From Clostridium sp. CAG:524 (GTDB taxonomy: Bacteria > Bacillota_I > Bacilli_A > RF39 > UBA660): 64,000 bases of DNA. The translations under genes and the position numbers were made by a program. Shown in pieces: positions 12,094-19,919 of the stretch. Numbering within the stretch: position 1 is the first letter of the stretch; each line of letters opens with the position of its first letter. The notes under the pieces are model-generated. The model had not been told where the DNA came from. It saw only the letters and a program-made list of their open reading frames with translations, and ran no database searches. The stretch lies in NCBI GenBank assembly GCA_000434555.1, contig FR880118.1:148013-212012 (forward strand), read 5' to 3'.

Positions 12094-13475
12094 TTATTAT
12101 AGAACTAGCATATTCTTTTCATTTAGGTAGTGACAAAAATAAAAGAAACACATCAAGAAGTAGTGCTAAATCTAATAGAAGTGGTTCTACTTCTCTATCA
12201 AATAATGCTATACAAAATTCAGCAGGTTTAACGAAAGTAGATAAACATAATTATAGAAAGTATGATAACAATCAAAATGACATTGAAATTATTAAAGGCA
12301 GTTCTTCATTAGTTGATGATGTCAAAAAATTATATAGGAAAGAATTTGAAGAAGCAAAAGAAGAATATAATCTAAAGCAAGTAAGGGACGATAGAAAAAT
12401 CAAAGATTATTTTACTCATATAAGTAATAATGAGAAAAATGATTTAGCCTGTGAAATAATAATTGAACTTGGAGATAAAAAATATTGGGATACAAAAGAT
12501 GATAAGTTTAAAAGAAGAATGACAAATGTTTATAAAAAGCAAATTGAAGATTTAGAAATTATATTACCTACTTTTAAGATAGCAAGTGCAATTATTCATT
12601 ATGATGAAACAAGCCCACACTTGCATATCGTAGGTGTTCCTATAAAATTTAATAATAAAAATGGTATGAAAAAACAAGTTGGTAAATCAGATGTATTTAC
12701 AAAAGAAAGTTTAAAAAAATTACAAGATAAAATGCGTACCTTATGTATTGAATCTTTTAATAAAGAATATAACCTAACTAGCACTTTAAAAGGCAAGAAA
12801 AAAGGTAGAAATCATGATTATCATATCACTGAAATGGACAATTATTTAGAAATGAAAGAACAACTTGAAAAAAATCAAGAAAGTCTAAATATAGCCAAAC
12901 AACAATCTGACCTATTAGATAATGATACAAAAGAAGCAAAAGATATTGTTAATAATTTAAAATTAGCATTTGGTAGAAAAGATAAATATGTTATAACGCA
13001 AGAATGCAAAGATAAAATCAATAGTTTTATCAGCCAAGTAGAAAATACAAATAAAGAATATAAGAATATTCAAAAATTATCAACAATACTTACCAATGTT
13101 GACTCGAATATTAAAGAAAATAATAACAAAATAAAAATACTTACCGAAAATAATGAGGCATTGGAATTACGAGTTAAAAGTCTTACTGAAAAAAATAAGC
13201 TAAAAGATAATGAAATTGATGAATTAAAAGAAGAAAATAATTCTTTATTTGCAGAACTTAACTATTTTAAAAATAAATTCATAAGACTTATTCAATTTAT
13301 AAAAAACAGATTATTTAATAGAAAAGATAGAGATAAATATCGTGATTTTTCAAAAGATTTATACGAACATGGTGTTATTGAGGATAATACAATTAAAGAA
13401 TTAAATGATACTTATAAATCCAGTAAAGAACATGATTTAGGCAAAGAAAAAGATGATTACGATATTGAAATCTAA
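12090..13475 (+). CDS. MobV family relaxase (Pre/Mob)
   Basis: Nicks one strand at oriT and pilots it during mobilization by a helper conjugative element. The catalytic signature HYDETSPHLH (about residues 170-179) is the metal-binding motif of MobV (PF01076) enzymes; the N-terminal AYSFHLGS and a long C-terminal coiled coil (about 240-400) also fit. The start is unclear. GTG at 12090 is only one base from the AAAGGAG box, too close, while the next well-spaced codons are ATT (12096) and ATA (12099). A non-standard start just before ELAYSFH is possible. It is convergent with the restriction-modification gene, and the 3' ends overlap by 4 nt. Confidence 0.9.
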   Translation: MIIIELAYSFHLGSDKNKRNTSRSSAKSNRSGSTSLSNNAIQNSAGLTKVDKHNYRKYDNNQNDIEIIKGSSSLVDDVKKLYRKEFEEAKEEYNLKQVRDDRKIKDYFTHISNNEKNDLACEIIIELGDKKYWDTKDDKFKRRMTNVYKKQIEDLEIILPTFKIASAIIHYDETSPHLHIVGVPIKFNNKNGMKKQVGKSDVFTKESLKKLQDKMRTLCIESFNKEYNLTSTLKGKKKGRNHDYHITEMDNYLEMKEQLEKNQESLNIAKQQSDLLDNDTKEAKDIVNNLKLAFGRKDKYVITQECKDKINSFISQVENTNKEYKNIQKLSTILTNVDSNIKENNNKIKILTENNEALELRVKSLTEKNKLKDNEIDELKEENNSLFAELNYFKNKFIRLIQFIKNRLFNRKDRDKYRDFSKDLYEHGVIEDNTIKELNDTYKSSKEHDLGKEKDDYDIEI

Positions 13476-15610
13476 TCATCTTTTCTATTTTCAACAATTC
13501 TATTCCATGAAATTTTATGTTCATAATCAAGTTCTTCATTTGCTTGCAAGTTTTTAGAATAATAAGCTAAAAATTCATCTGAATTTGTTAACAATCTCAA
13601 ATAATATTTAAGAGAGTCAAATATCCCATTAACAATTACTTGACATCCATACTCATCATAAATTTCATCAATTTTTTTATTGATTTTATCCAATTCATTA
13701 AAGTCTGGTTTTGATGTACTTAAAATATAATATCTTTGTACATTTTTATTATATTTTATTTTATCATAGGCATAATCCACCATTAAATGGGTGGGTTTTA
13801 TATCAAATTTAATCTCAACAACTTCATATATTTCATTTGTAATTTTATCTCTAACGACAATGTCACCAGTTTCTTTTGAACTTCTATCACTTGAATTATG
13901 AGATCCTAAATCATCTAATTTCATATTTTTAAATCTATCAAAATGTTTTATCATGCATTCATATATACTATAAAATGCAATTACTGGTAAAATTGATGCC
14001 CCACGAGAAGAATATTTGTAATAAAAATGACTATGTAACATTTCAATTACATCCCTAATTGGAACATTACTTTCTTTGTCAATAGGGTTAATTACTTTAA
14101 CTGTTCTTTTCTGCTTTTCAATAATACTTTGAGTAAAAATGCCAACTAGATAATCTAATGATGAAACATTTTCTGTTTCAACTTCATCTAATATGGTTAA
14201 AAAAGCCATTTTTAAATCTGCTTTATTTATTCTACCAGGGAAATCATTAGTAAATGGATGCAATTGTTCAATACTTCTTGTTAACCATCCAGATTCTTTC
14301 ATAGCCCCTAAAAATCTTTTTTCTTTTAAAAATGGAGTAACATATTTTGTATCAAAACTTCTTCCAGAATATCCGTTAGGTAAATCTACTTTATGATATC
14401 TTACATCTTGTTCAGGATGTAAGCATTTATACGTCAAACTTGAAACTAATGCAGTAAATACTCCTTTATTACTTTGTTCATTTTCAACGATTATTTTTAT
14501 TAAATTTTTCTGCATTTTAGATAAATTTAAATTATCCAAATTCTTGTTTTTCTTTGCCTGATTATAAATATTTTCTAAAAATTGTGATGGATTTAATTCT
14601 TTATTCATATTCACACCTCTTTCAAATAATTGTTCATACACTTCTTTAGCAACTGCTTTTATTACAGGAACACAAACACTATTCCCAATCCTTTCGTATA
14701 ATTTGGCACTTGGACCAATCTTTTTAAAGTTTTCAGGGAAGCCAAAAAAGCGATAACATTCATCAATTGTGATTTTTCTAACAATTTTATTATCATATAT
14801 ATAAAATCTTCCATTGACTTCTTGAGAAGCTATCGTTGGATGCATACCCTCTGAAGAATAGATTCTATTTACTTGTCTATGAACTCTAGATAAATGCTCT
14901 GTGTTAGGTCTTACACCTGCTTTTCTAATTGGTTTGTTAAGATATCCTGTAAAAATCAAACCAGAACCTTTTTGCTGCTTAATGTATTTATCCTCTAAAA
15001 TAGTATATTGTTCAGGTTTTAAAATTTCAAAATTTCCATTTTTGTCTAAAAAATTCTTCATTGATTTTGATGGAGTACCTTTAACTTTGTCAAAATCGAA
15101 ATGTATTCCTTCTCTCGATCCAACAATTATAATTCTTTCTCTATTTTGTGGAACACCAAAGTCTTTGGCATTTAAAACTTTATAATTAACAGAATAACCT
15201 AAGTCATTTAAAGTGTCTATAATCACAGTAAGTGTTTTTCCCTTATCATGTGTAGTTAAATTTTTTACGTTCTCTAAAATAAATGCTTTTGGCTTTTTTT
15301 CTTTTAAAATTCTAACAATATCAAAAAATAATGTTCCTCTTGTTTCATCAATAAATCCCTTTTGTCGACCGCATATAGAAAATGATTGGCATGGGAAACC
15401 AGCACATAATATATCAAAATCTGGAATAGTAGAAGGATCCAACTTTGTTATGTCACAATATGGATTATCCCCAAAATTTTCTTCATACATTTTGCATGCA
15501 TGTTCATCTATTTCAGAACTAAATACACATTCTCCACCAATGCTTTCGAGGGCTAATCTAAAGCCACCAATACCAGCAAACAAATCAATAAAAGTAAATT
15601 TTTTTTTCAT
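13472..15610 (-). CDS. Fused DNA cytosine-5 methyltransferase / restriction endonuclease
   Basis: A 712-aa single-chain restriction-modification protein. Residues 1-334 form a complete C5 methyltransferase: motif I DLFAGIGGFRLALE, catalytic GFPCQS (C74), ENVKN (E113), QNRERI and IGNSVCVP. Residues 335-712 are a separate domain with D583 in TGDIVV and E599-x-K601 in VEIKF, the PD-(D/E)xK nuclease layout. The spacing and the block around YHKVDLPNGYSGRSFDTKYVTP faintly recall SacI-type enzymes (from memory, low certainty). There is no stop between the halves, but M335 has its own ribosome binding site, so a free nuclease can also be made. Cargo of the mobile element. Confidence 0.88.
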   Translation of the reverse strand: MKKKFTFIDLFAGIGGFRLALESIGGECVFSSEIDEHACKMYEENFGDNPYCDITKLDPSTIPDFDILCAGFPCQSFSICGRQKGFIDETRGTLFFDIVRILKEKKPKAFILENVKNLTTHDKGKTLTVIIDTLNDLGYSVNYKVLNAKDFGVPQNRERIIIVGSREGIHFDFDKVKGTPSKSMKNFLDKNGNFEILKPEQYTILEDKYIKQQKGSGLIFTGYLNKPIRKAGVRPNTEHLSRVHRQVNRIYSSEGMHPTIASQEVNGRFYIYDNKIVRKITIDECYRFFGFPENFKKIGPSAKLYERIGNSVCVPVIKAVAKEVYEQLFERGVNMNKELNPSQFLENIYNQAKKNKNLDNLNLSKMQKNLIKIIVENEQSNKGVFTALVSSLTYKCLHPEQDVRYHKVDLPNGYSGRSFDTKYVTPFLKEKRFLGAMKESGWLTRSIEQLHPFTNDFPGRINKADLKMAFLTILDEVETENVSSLDYLVGIFTQSIIEKQKRTVKVINPIDKESNVPIRDVIEMLHSHFYYKYSSRGASILPVIAFYSIYECMIKHFDRFKNMKLDDLGSHNSSDRSSKETGDIVVRDKITNEIYEVVEIKFDIKPTHLMVDYAYDKIKYNKNVQRYYILSTSKPDFNELDKINKKIDEIYDEYGCQVIVNGIFDSLKYYLRLLTNSDEFLAYYSKNLQANEELDYEHKISWNRIVENRKDD
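14606..14620 (-). promoter_or_regulatory. Internal translation start for the nuclease half
   Basis: AGAGGT at 14615-14620 lies 6 nt before the in-frame ATG at 14608 (residue 335 of the fusion). It would give a free 378-aa endonuclease. This looks like the start of an originally separate gene kept after loss of the methyltransferase stop codon. Confidence 0.65.
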
Positions 15611-15727
15611 TTAAATTATTCCCTCCAATCTATATTAAATCTAATTCATTATACCATATTTTTGCTTTTTTTCATGGTATAACTCTCAATATTTTTTTAT
15701 TACATTAAAGCTTATTATTTAATTAAA

Positions 15728-17419
15728 TCAAAAGAAATTTTTTGATAAAAAATTGTTATATTTAGCAATAAAATCATCTTTGTTAGACAGTTCATCATAT
15801 ATTCCAAGATTATTTATAATTTCGTTTATAGGAAGTTTTGTAATTTCCTTATTTCCATACCCTAATATATATAAATATCTTCCAAATGGTCCCCAAACAT
15901 AATCCTTTTCACTATAATTTTTTACTGCATATATAACACTAATTAAAATTTCAGTATTAGTATATTTATCATTATAATCATCACCTATAAATAGAATATC
16001 ATCTATTATTGGTTGCATATATTTATATAAATATTCATTCATAGGAAATTTATACTTCTCCTCTGGATAAAACAAGCTAAAATTCTGAGATATTTCATTT
16101 ATTCTATTGAATAAATTAGTGATTAATGAATCAGTATCTCTATAATAATGTGATGAATCAATTTTATCATCAGACATACTAATAATTTCTTTTATAATTT
16201 CATAGTTTTCTGCTTCTAATGATGTAATAAATATTCCATAAATTAAAACCAATGTTGGAAAATACAATAAAGATATCAAAGCAGTATTCCCACTAAATAC
16301 TCCAGTTGGGTATACTTTATAAATTATTTTTTTTATCAATTTAATATATTTTTTATCTCCATAATATGATAATAATATTACAGCTACTAATAAATTCTTT
16401 ATATTATTTAGACTTTCTATAATTTTAGACCTGAAAATATCTTCGTTAATTTTACTTAAATCCATTTTCTGTATATTAAATTTTGATAAATAAATTTTGA
16501 TTTCTTCATTTATCAAATCATTAATTTTAATATAATTTTTAGAATCCGATAGTAAAATTTTTAATTTTTCTTCAAATTGATTATCGTCATATCTTTTTAA
16601 CGCTATTTCTGGAACATCAATTAAAATATCATTATCTTTTTCTGTATTTCTACCAATTAATTCATTCAATTCTTCAAAATTGAATATAAAATCACCTTCG
16701 CCATAAAAAGTTCCACAACCTGGTGTTTGATATGATCTTGGATCATTTGAAACTTTGTTATAAACATAATTCATGACTGATGAAGCACTTAACACACCAT
16801 ATTCTGTTTTTGCTTCTCCATTAAGAGCATCTAATAAATATGAGGTGAATATAGAATTATTATGCTTTCCACCAGAATCTTTAACTGTTTGATCTGATTT
16901 TCCTGCAGTAAGAACTTGACGACTATATCTTCTCAACATATCTTTTAAAAATCTTTTTGAACCGTTAACATTTCTTTGTAATGCCAAGCCACTATAACAA
17001 GCATCCATTATATAAAAAATATGCTTTGCCCTAAATAATTCGGAATCATTTATTAATGAATCCCAACTTATCATTGAATTAAGATTTTGTTCAGTTCCAT
17101 TACAGGGAACTAAATACCCTTTGTCCTTTAATCCTGCTTGATATGTTATACCATGTCCTGCATAAAAGATTAAAACAGAATCATCATTACATGCTTCTTT
17201 AGAGATTTCATAATAAGCATTCATAATATTTGTTTTAGTTGCATCGTCATCAAGAATCAATTTAATATTTTCTTTTTTATAACCCAATTTATCAATTAAT
17301 ATATCATATATAGACCTTGCATCATTTACAGCGTATTCAAGATTATTTAAATTGTCATATTTATTTATTCCAATTATTAATGCAAAATGTTCGTCATAAG
17401 ATATTTTTAATTCTGCCAT
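15728..17419 (-). CDS. Caspase-like (peptidase C14) protein with C-terminal effector-type domain
   Basis: Predicted cysteine protease of clan CD. The start at 17419 (MAELKISYDEH) has GAGGTG 6-7 nt upstream; a longer frame opens at 17449. The caspase fold spans about residues 1-250, with FALIIGINKY, the catalytic histidine in YAGHG (H89) and the cysteine in DACYSG (C141). The C-terminal 300 residues are helical with a hydrophobic patch (YFPTLVLIYGIFI) and end in WGPFGRYLY...; from memory this resembles a C-terminal domain shared by several bacterial defence effectors (TIR or SIR2 proteins), low certainty. It lies 117 nt upstream of the restriction-modification fusion on the same strand, suggesting a linked defence cassette. 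No gasdermin-like partner is visible. Confidence 0.88.
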   Translation of the reverse strand: MAELKISYDEHFALIIGINKYDNLNNLEYAVNDARSIYDILIDKLGYKKENIKLILDDDATKTNIMNAYYEISKEACNDDSVLIFYAGHGITYQAGLKDKGYLVPCNGTEQNLNSMISWDSLINDSELFRAKHIFYIMDACYSGLALQRNVNGSKRFLKDMLRRYSRQVLTAGKSDQTVKDSGGKHNNSIFTSYLLDALNGEAKTEYGVLSASSVMNYVYNKVSNDPRSYQTPGCGTFYGEGDFIFNFEELNELIGRNTEKDNDILIDVPEIALKRYDDNQFEEKLKILLSDSKNYIKINDLINEEIKIYLSKFNIQKMDLSKINEDIFRSKIIESLNNIKNLLVAVILLSYYGDKKYIKLIKKIIYKVYPTGVFSGNTALISLLYFPTLVLIYGIFITSLEAENYEIIKEIISMSDDKIDSSHYYRDTDSLITNLFNRINEISQNFSLFYPEEKYKFPMNEYLYKYMQPIIDDILFIGDDYNDKYTNTEILISVIYAVKNYSEKDYVWGPFGRYLYILGYGNKEITKLPINEIINNLGIYDELSNKDDFIAKYNNFLSKNFF

Positions 17420-17463
17420 TGTATACACCTCTAAATAATATTTTACCACATATTATTGTTTTT

Positions 17464-17494
17464 TTGACACAATCGTCTATATTTATGTTAGAAT
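17464..17494 (+). promoter_or_regulatory. Promoter of candidate small RNA
   Basis: TTGACA at 17464-17469 and an extended -10 TGTTAGAAT ending at 17494, with a 19-nt spacer. The long spacer is offset by the extended -10. It points away from the caspase-like gene. Confidence 0.6.
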
Positions 17495-17500
17495 ATTTAT

Positions 17501-17607
17501 AGAGATTGATATTTGTATATCAATTCGTATATTGGAAAAAAGTTGTAGATACCTACGACATTGGCTCCAATAAAATCAACAAAATCCCTTATTTTAAGGG
17601 ATTTTTT
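17501..17607 (+). ncRNA. Candidate small RNA divergent from the caspase-like gene
   Basis: About 107 nt between a promoter and an intrinsic terminator, with no start codon plus ribosome binding site. Hairpin 1: 9-bp stem (17504-17512/17517-17525, one G-T). Hairpin 2: 7-bp stem (17542-17548/17553-17559). Hairpin 3 is the terminator. No known RNA family was recognised. Location at the edge of the defence cargo suggests a role there, or in control of element transfer; both are inference. Confidence 0.5.
17581..17607 (+). terminator. Terminator of candidate small RNA
   Basis: 10-bp perfect stem 17581-17590/17596-17605 with a 5-nt loop and a run of six T. Confidence 0.85.
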
Positions 17608-17748
17608 ATTATTAATTTTATCAAAATTATGGTAATTTTCCATATTTTCCTCACTATTAAATATATCATCATTAAATATATTTTGATTATAAATCTATAT
17701 TAATTATATCATTATTCTTATATACTTTTATAGTCACTTGTCATAATA

Positions 17749-17778
17749 AAAGACAATATCGTACTAAATATTGTCTTT
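17749..17778. terminator. Hairpin in the intergenic region downstream of the membrane-protein gene
   Basis: 11-bp perfect stem 17749-17759/17768-17778 with an 8-nt loop. T-rich flanks on the plus side make it terminator-like. The rest of the gene-poor stretch 17611-17898 is very AT-rich, with no coding frame having a ribosome binding site. Confidence 0.5.
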
Positions 17779-17822
17779 CTTAACTAATTTTATAGCATTA
17801 GCATTATTATAATGTATAAAAT

Positions 17823-17903
17823 AATAGTCAAAGATAATAGATAAAATCAAAAAACTATTAGATTATTAGATGTTTATTTTACAATATATAATCTTTGACT
17901 ATT
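17823..17903. repeat. 13-bp inverted repeat, 81 bp end to end
   Basis: Arms 17823-17835 and 17891-17903 are perfect reverse complements, 55 nt apart. The right arm covers the stop codon of the next gene. It may be a long terminator stem or a remnant of a small inverted-repeat element at the mobile element border. Confidence 0.5.
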
Positions 17904-18717
17904 TATAATATGTAATAGATTTTAAACTACCATGAGTATGTATACTTTTAACATACTTATTATTAGAATAAAAATATTCTCCTAATATTGAACCACTATT
18001 TTCTTTTGAAGTAAGCATAATAATTGCATAATTTTCTTCTTTAAAATATTCAATAAATGCACCTTTAGCGGATTTACTTCTTTCTTTAGCATCTACTGCT
18101 ACCATTTTTATATTTTCATCTTCCACAACCACTTCATTGCGATTTGAATCAAGCGTCGTTATTAAAGTACCATTGGTATACACAACATCATAATTTTTAA
18201 TACGAGTTGATAGGCCCTGTCTATTAAATAAATTCTTTTGTAAAGTAATATTTACAGGTCTATTATGTATAATTGCAATATAAGTGTTATCAGATTGTAT
18301 AAATCCATTTTGATAGTTATATTCTAACAAATAATCGCAAACATTAAGTACATATAATTCATAAATATAAGGAATAGTAAAAACTAAAATTGGCAGTAAA
18401 ATTATAATAGTATATTTTTTAGTACTAAGTTTTTCATAAGAAGTATTTGATTTTAATTCAATCTTTTTATTTACACGACATATACCTATTACATATAGAA
18501 TCCATGATATTACAAAAGTTGGAAATATAACTACACCATTCCATCCTACATCAACTAAACTAAATGAATAAATATCAATAATATCAAGTAATAAATAAAA
18601 TATTATAAGTTTTTTTAAACTCTTTAAATCAGTATCATTTTTAGATATTTTCTTTAAAAAAATTATTGATGCTACAAATAATATAACAACATTAAGATAT
18701 ATTGCACTTTTTAACAT
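17899..18717 (-). CDS. Membrane protein with extracellular domain, unknown
   Basis: A 272-aa protein with four hydrophobic segments (about 5-21, 37-53, 62-80 and 102-120) followed by about 150 soluble residues of beta-rich character. No family recognised and no known catalytic motif. No clear ribosome binding site precedes the ATG, so the start is less certain. It may be the first host gene after the mobile element or its last cargo gene. Confidence 0.65.
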   Translation of the reverse strand: MLKSAIYLNVVILFVASIIFLKKISKNDTDLKSLKKLIIFYLLLDIIDIYSFSLVDVGWNGVVIFPTFVISWILYVIGICRVNKKIELKSNTSYEKLSTKKYTIIILLPILVFTIPYIYELYVLNVCDYLLEYNYQNGFIQSDNTYIAIIHNRPVNITLQKNLFNRQGLSTRIKNYDVVYTNGTLITTLDSNRNEVVVEDENIKMVAVDAKERSKSAKGAFIEYFKEENYAIIMLTSKENSGSILGEYFYSNNKYVKSIHTHGSLKSITYYK

Positions 18718-18796
18718 AATTGTATTCCTACTTTCATTTAATTTAATTTCTATAGAGATTATATCATATAAACAGTAACTTTATTTATAAAATATA

Positions 18797-18828
18797 AAAT
18801 AGATCAACCAAATACGATCGATCTATTT
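18797..18828 (-). terminator. Terminator of the HD-kinase/RyR operon
   Basis: 9-bp stem 18797-18805/18820-18828 downstream of the last operon gene; on the minus strand a T-rich tract follows. Confidence 0.55.
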
Positions 18829-18853
18829 ATTTTAATCTTTGAAATTAAATAAT

Positions 18854-19273
18854 TTAATTATCTTTTTTATTATTCATTTTTAATCCCATTACTAGGCCTT
18901 CTTTTTCTTTTTTCATTCTAGCTAATTCTTCTAATGTAGCATTTAATTCACCATTTTCTTTATTCAACGCACATATTTCTTCATTGTTATCAGCTATTTT
19001 ACTTTTAATCACAGACATATGATGTTCTATTGTTCTAATAAAGAATGAGCCTACATAAGCATTTCCATAAGTTGCTTCATAGTTTCTACCATTTTCATCT
19101 ATAACATTATAAATTTGTTCATACCATGCACTACCATGATATGATAAATCATTAGATTCTCTACTATTAACAATTACTCCTTTTACAAATTCTCTTTCAT
19201 TAGCTCCACGACTTTGTCCTTTAAAATCATAGAATATTAATACTTCTGTTCCATTTTGAATTATTTTATCCAT
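18854..19273 (-). CDS. Hypothetical protein with C-terminal coiled coil
   Basis: A 139-aa protein. A beta-rich N-terminal part (about 1-90) resembling a small binding domain is followed by a coiled coil (about 90-128). No family recognised. The strong ribosome binding site AAGGAGG is 9 nt before the ATG. It is the last gene of a tight minus-strand run (HD-kinase, RyR-like, 25-aa peptide, this gene). Confidence 0.72.
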   Translation of the reverse strand: MDKIIQNGTEVLIFYDFKGQSRGANEREFVKGVIVNSRESNDLSYHGSAWYEQIYNVIDENGRNYEATYGNAYVGSFFIRTIEHHMSVIKSKIADNNEEICALNKENGELNATLEELARMKKEKEGLVMGLKMNNKKDN

Positions 19274-19295
19274 AATACAAAACCTCCTTATAAAT

Positions 19296-19373
19296 TTATT
19301 GTATCACATTATTTTGATTATTACTATCTTGAGTGTTATTTACAATATTTTGATTTATACTGCTTTGGTTCAT
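19296..19373 (-). CDS. Possible 25-aa Asn/Gln-rich peptide
   Basis: A small frame starting MNQSSINQNIVNN with 14 Asn or Gln in 25 residues. Its ATG overlaps the TGA of the RyR-like gene (ATGA), a classic coupling arrangement, and it fills the gap to the next gene, whose ribosome binding site follows 10 nt later. It could instead be the decayed C-terminal tail of the upstream gene. Confidence 0.35.
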   Translation of the reverse strand: MNQSSINQNIVNNTQDSNNQNNVIQ

Positions 19374-19903
19374 AACGTTTTTCCACTTTGAATTCCATAT
19401 TTATCACAAAGTTCTTCCATATTGATTAGACCTTGTTTATAAGCTTCAACTTTATTACAAGCTGGTAAGAGTTGTGCTATATCTTTATCTTTTTCTTCTT
19501 GTGATAATTCATTATAAGGTACAACAAGTTTTGGATCACCATAATTTGAATCAAATACCCAACTGTTTCTTTTTAACCATTCTTCATGTATATGTGATGC
19601 CATTTTATCTATATCTTCTTTTGTAAATTGTTCACCATTTAATACTTTTTCATATACAAGACCTATTGCAACCCTTCCTGCTTCTAAATTTTCATATTGC
19701 CAATTAGAGGGTAATTCTTCAAATGTACAATTAGCAATATCAACTTCATCAGTGCCATGTGCTAAATTCCATTCTTCATCTTTTGATTTTTTAATTCTAG
19801 ATTCATATGTACCATCTTCTCTTTTTCTACTATTTCTCCATACTTCATGCATATCAGAACCTAATGAATATGATAAAGCTTCTTTTATTGTTTCATTATC
19901 CAT
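19370..19903 (-). CDS. RyR-domain-like protein
   Basis: A 177-aa soluble protein. The block IDKMASHIHEEWLKRNSW, then VPYNELSQEEKDKDI, matches the bacterial RyR domain pattern (His-x-x-Trp, then V-P-Y-D/N-E-L-x-x-x-E-K-x-x-D; PF02026). An N-terminal stretch (MHEVWRNSRK...) may be a second degenerate copy. RyR domains in bacteria are thought to bind nucleotide-type ligands in signalling or conflict systems (family knowledge, not shown here). It follows the HD-kinase gene by 16 nt. Confidence 0.75.
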   Translation of the reverse strand: MDNETIKEALSYSLGSDMHEVWRNSRKREDGTYESRIKKSKDEEWNLAHGTDEVDIANCTFEELPSNWQYENLEAGRVAIGLVYEKVLNGEQFTKEDIDKMASHIHEEWLKRNSWVFDSNYGDPKLVVPYNELSQEEKDKDIAQLLPACNKVEAYKQGLINMEELCDKYGIQSGKTL

Positions 19904-19919
19904 AATATTTCCTCACTTA

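Noticed and set aside
17541..17560. GTTGTAGAT resembles the 3' part of Cas12a-type CRISPR repeats
   Set aside because: Only one copy, no upstream TCTAC partner arm, no spacer-repeat array and no cas genes nearby. It is explained by the hairpin in the candidate small RNA.
17506..17703. Plus-strand 65-codon frame over the small RNA
   Set aside because: No ribosome binding site, and the frame runs through a strong intrinsic terminator.
15728..18717. Gasdermin partner for the caspase-like protease (17899-18717 membrane protein)
   Set aside because: That protein has four N-terminal membrane segments and a separate soluble domain, unlike a gasdermin, and lies beyond the terminators and the candidate small RNA.
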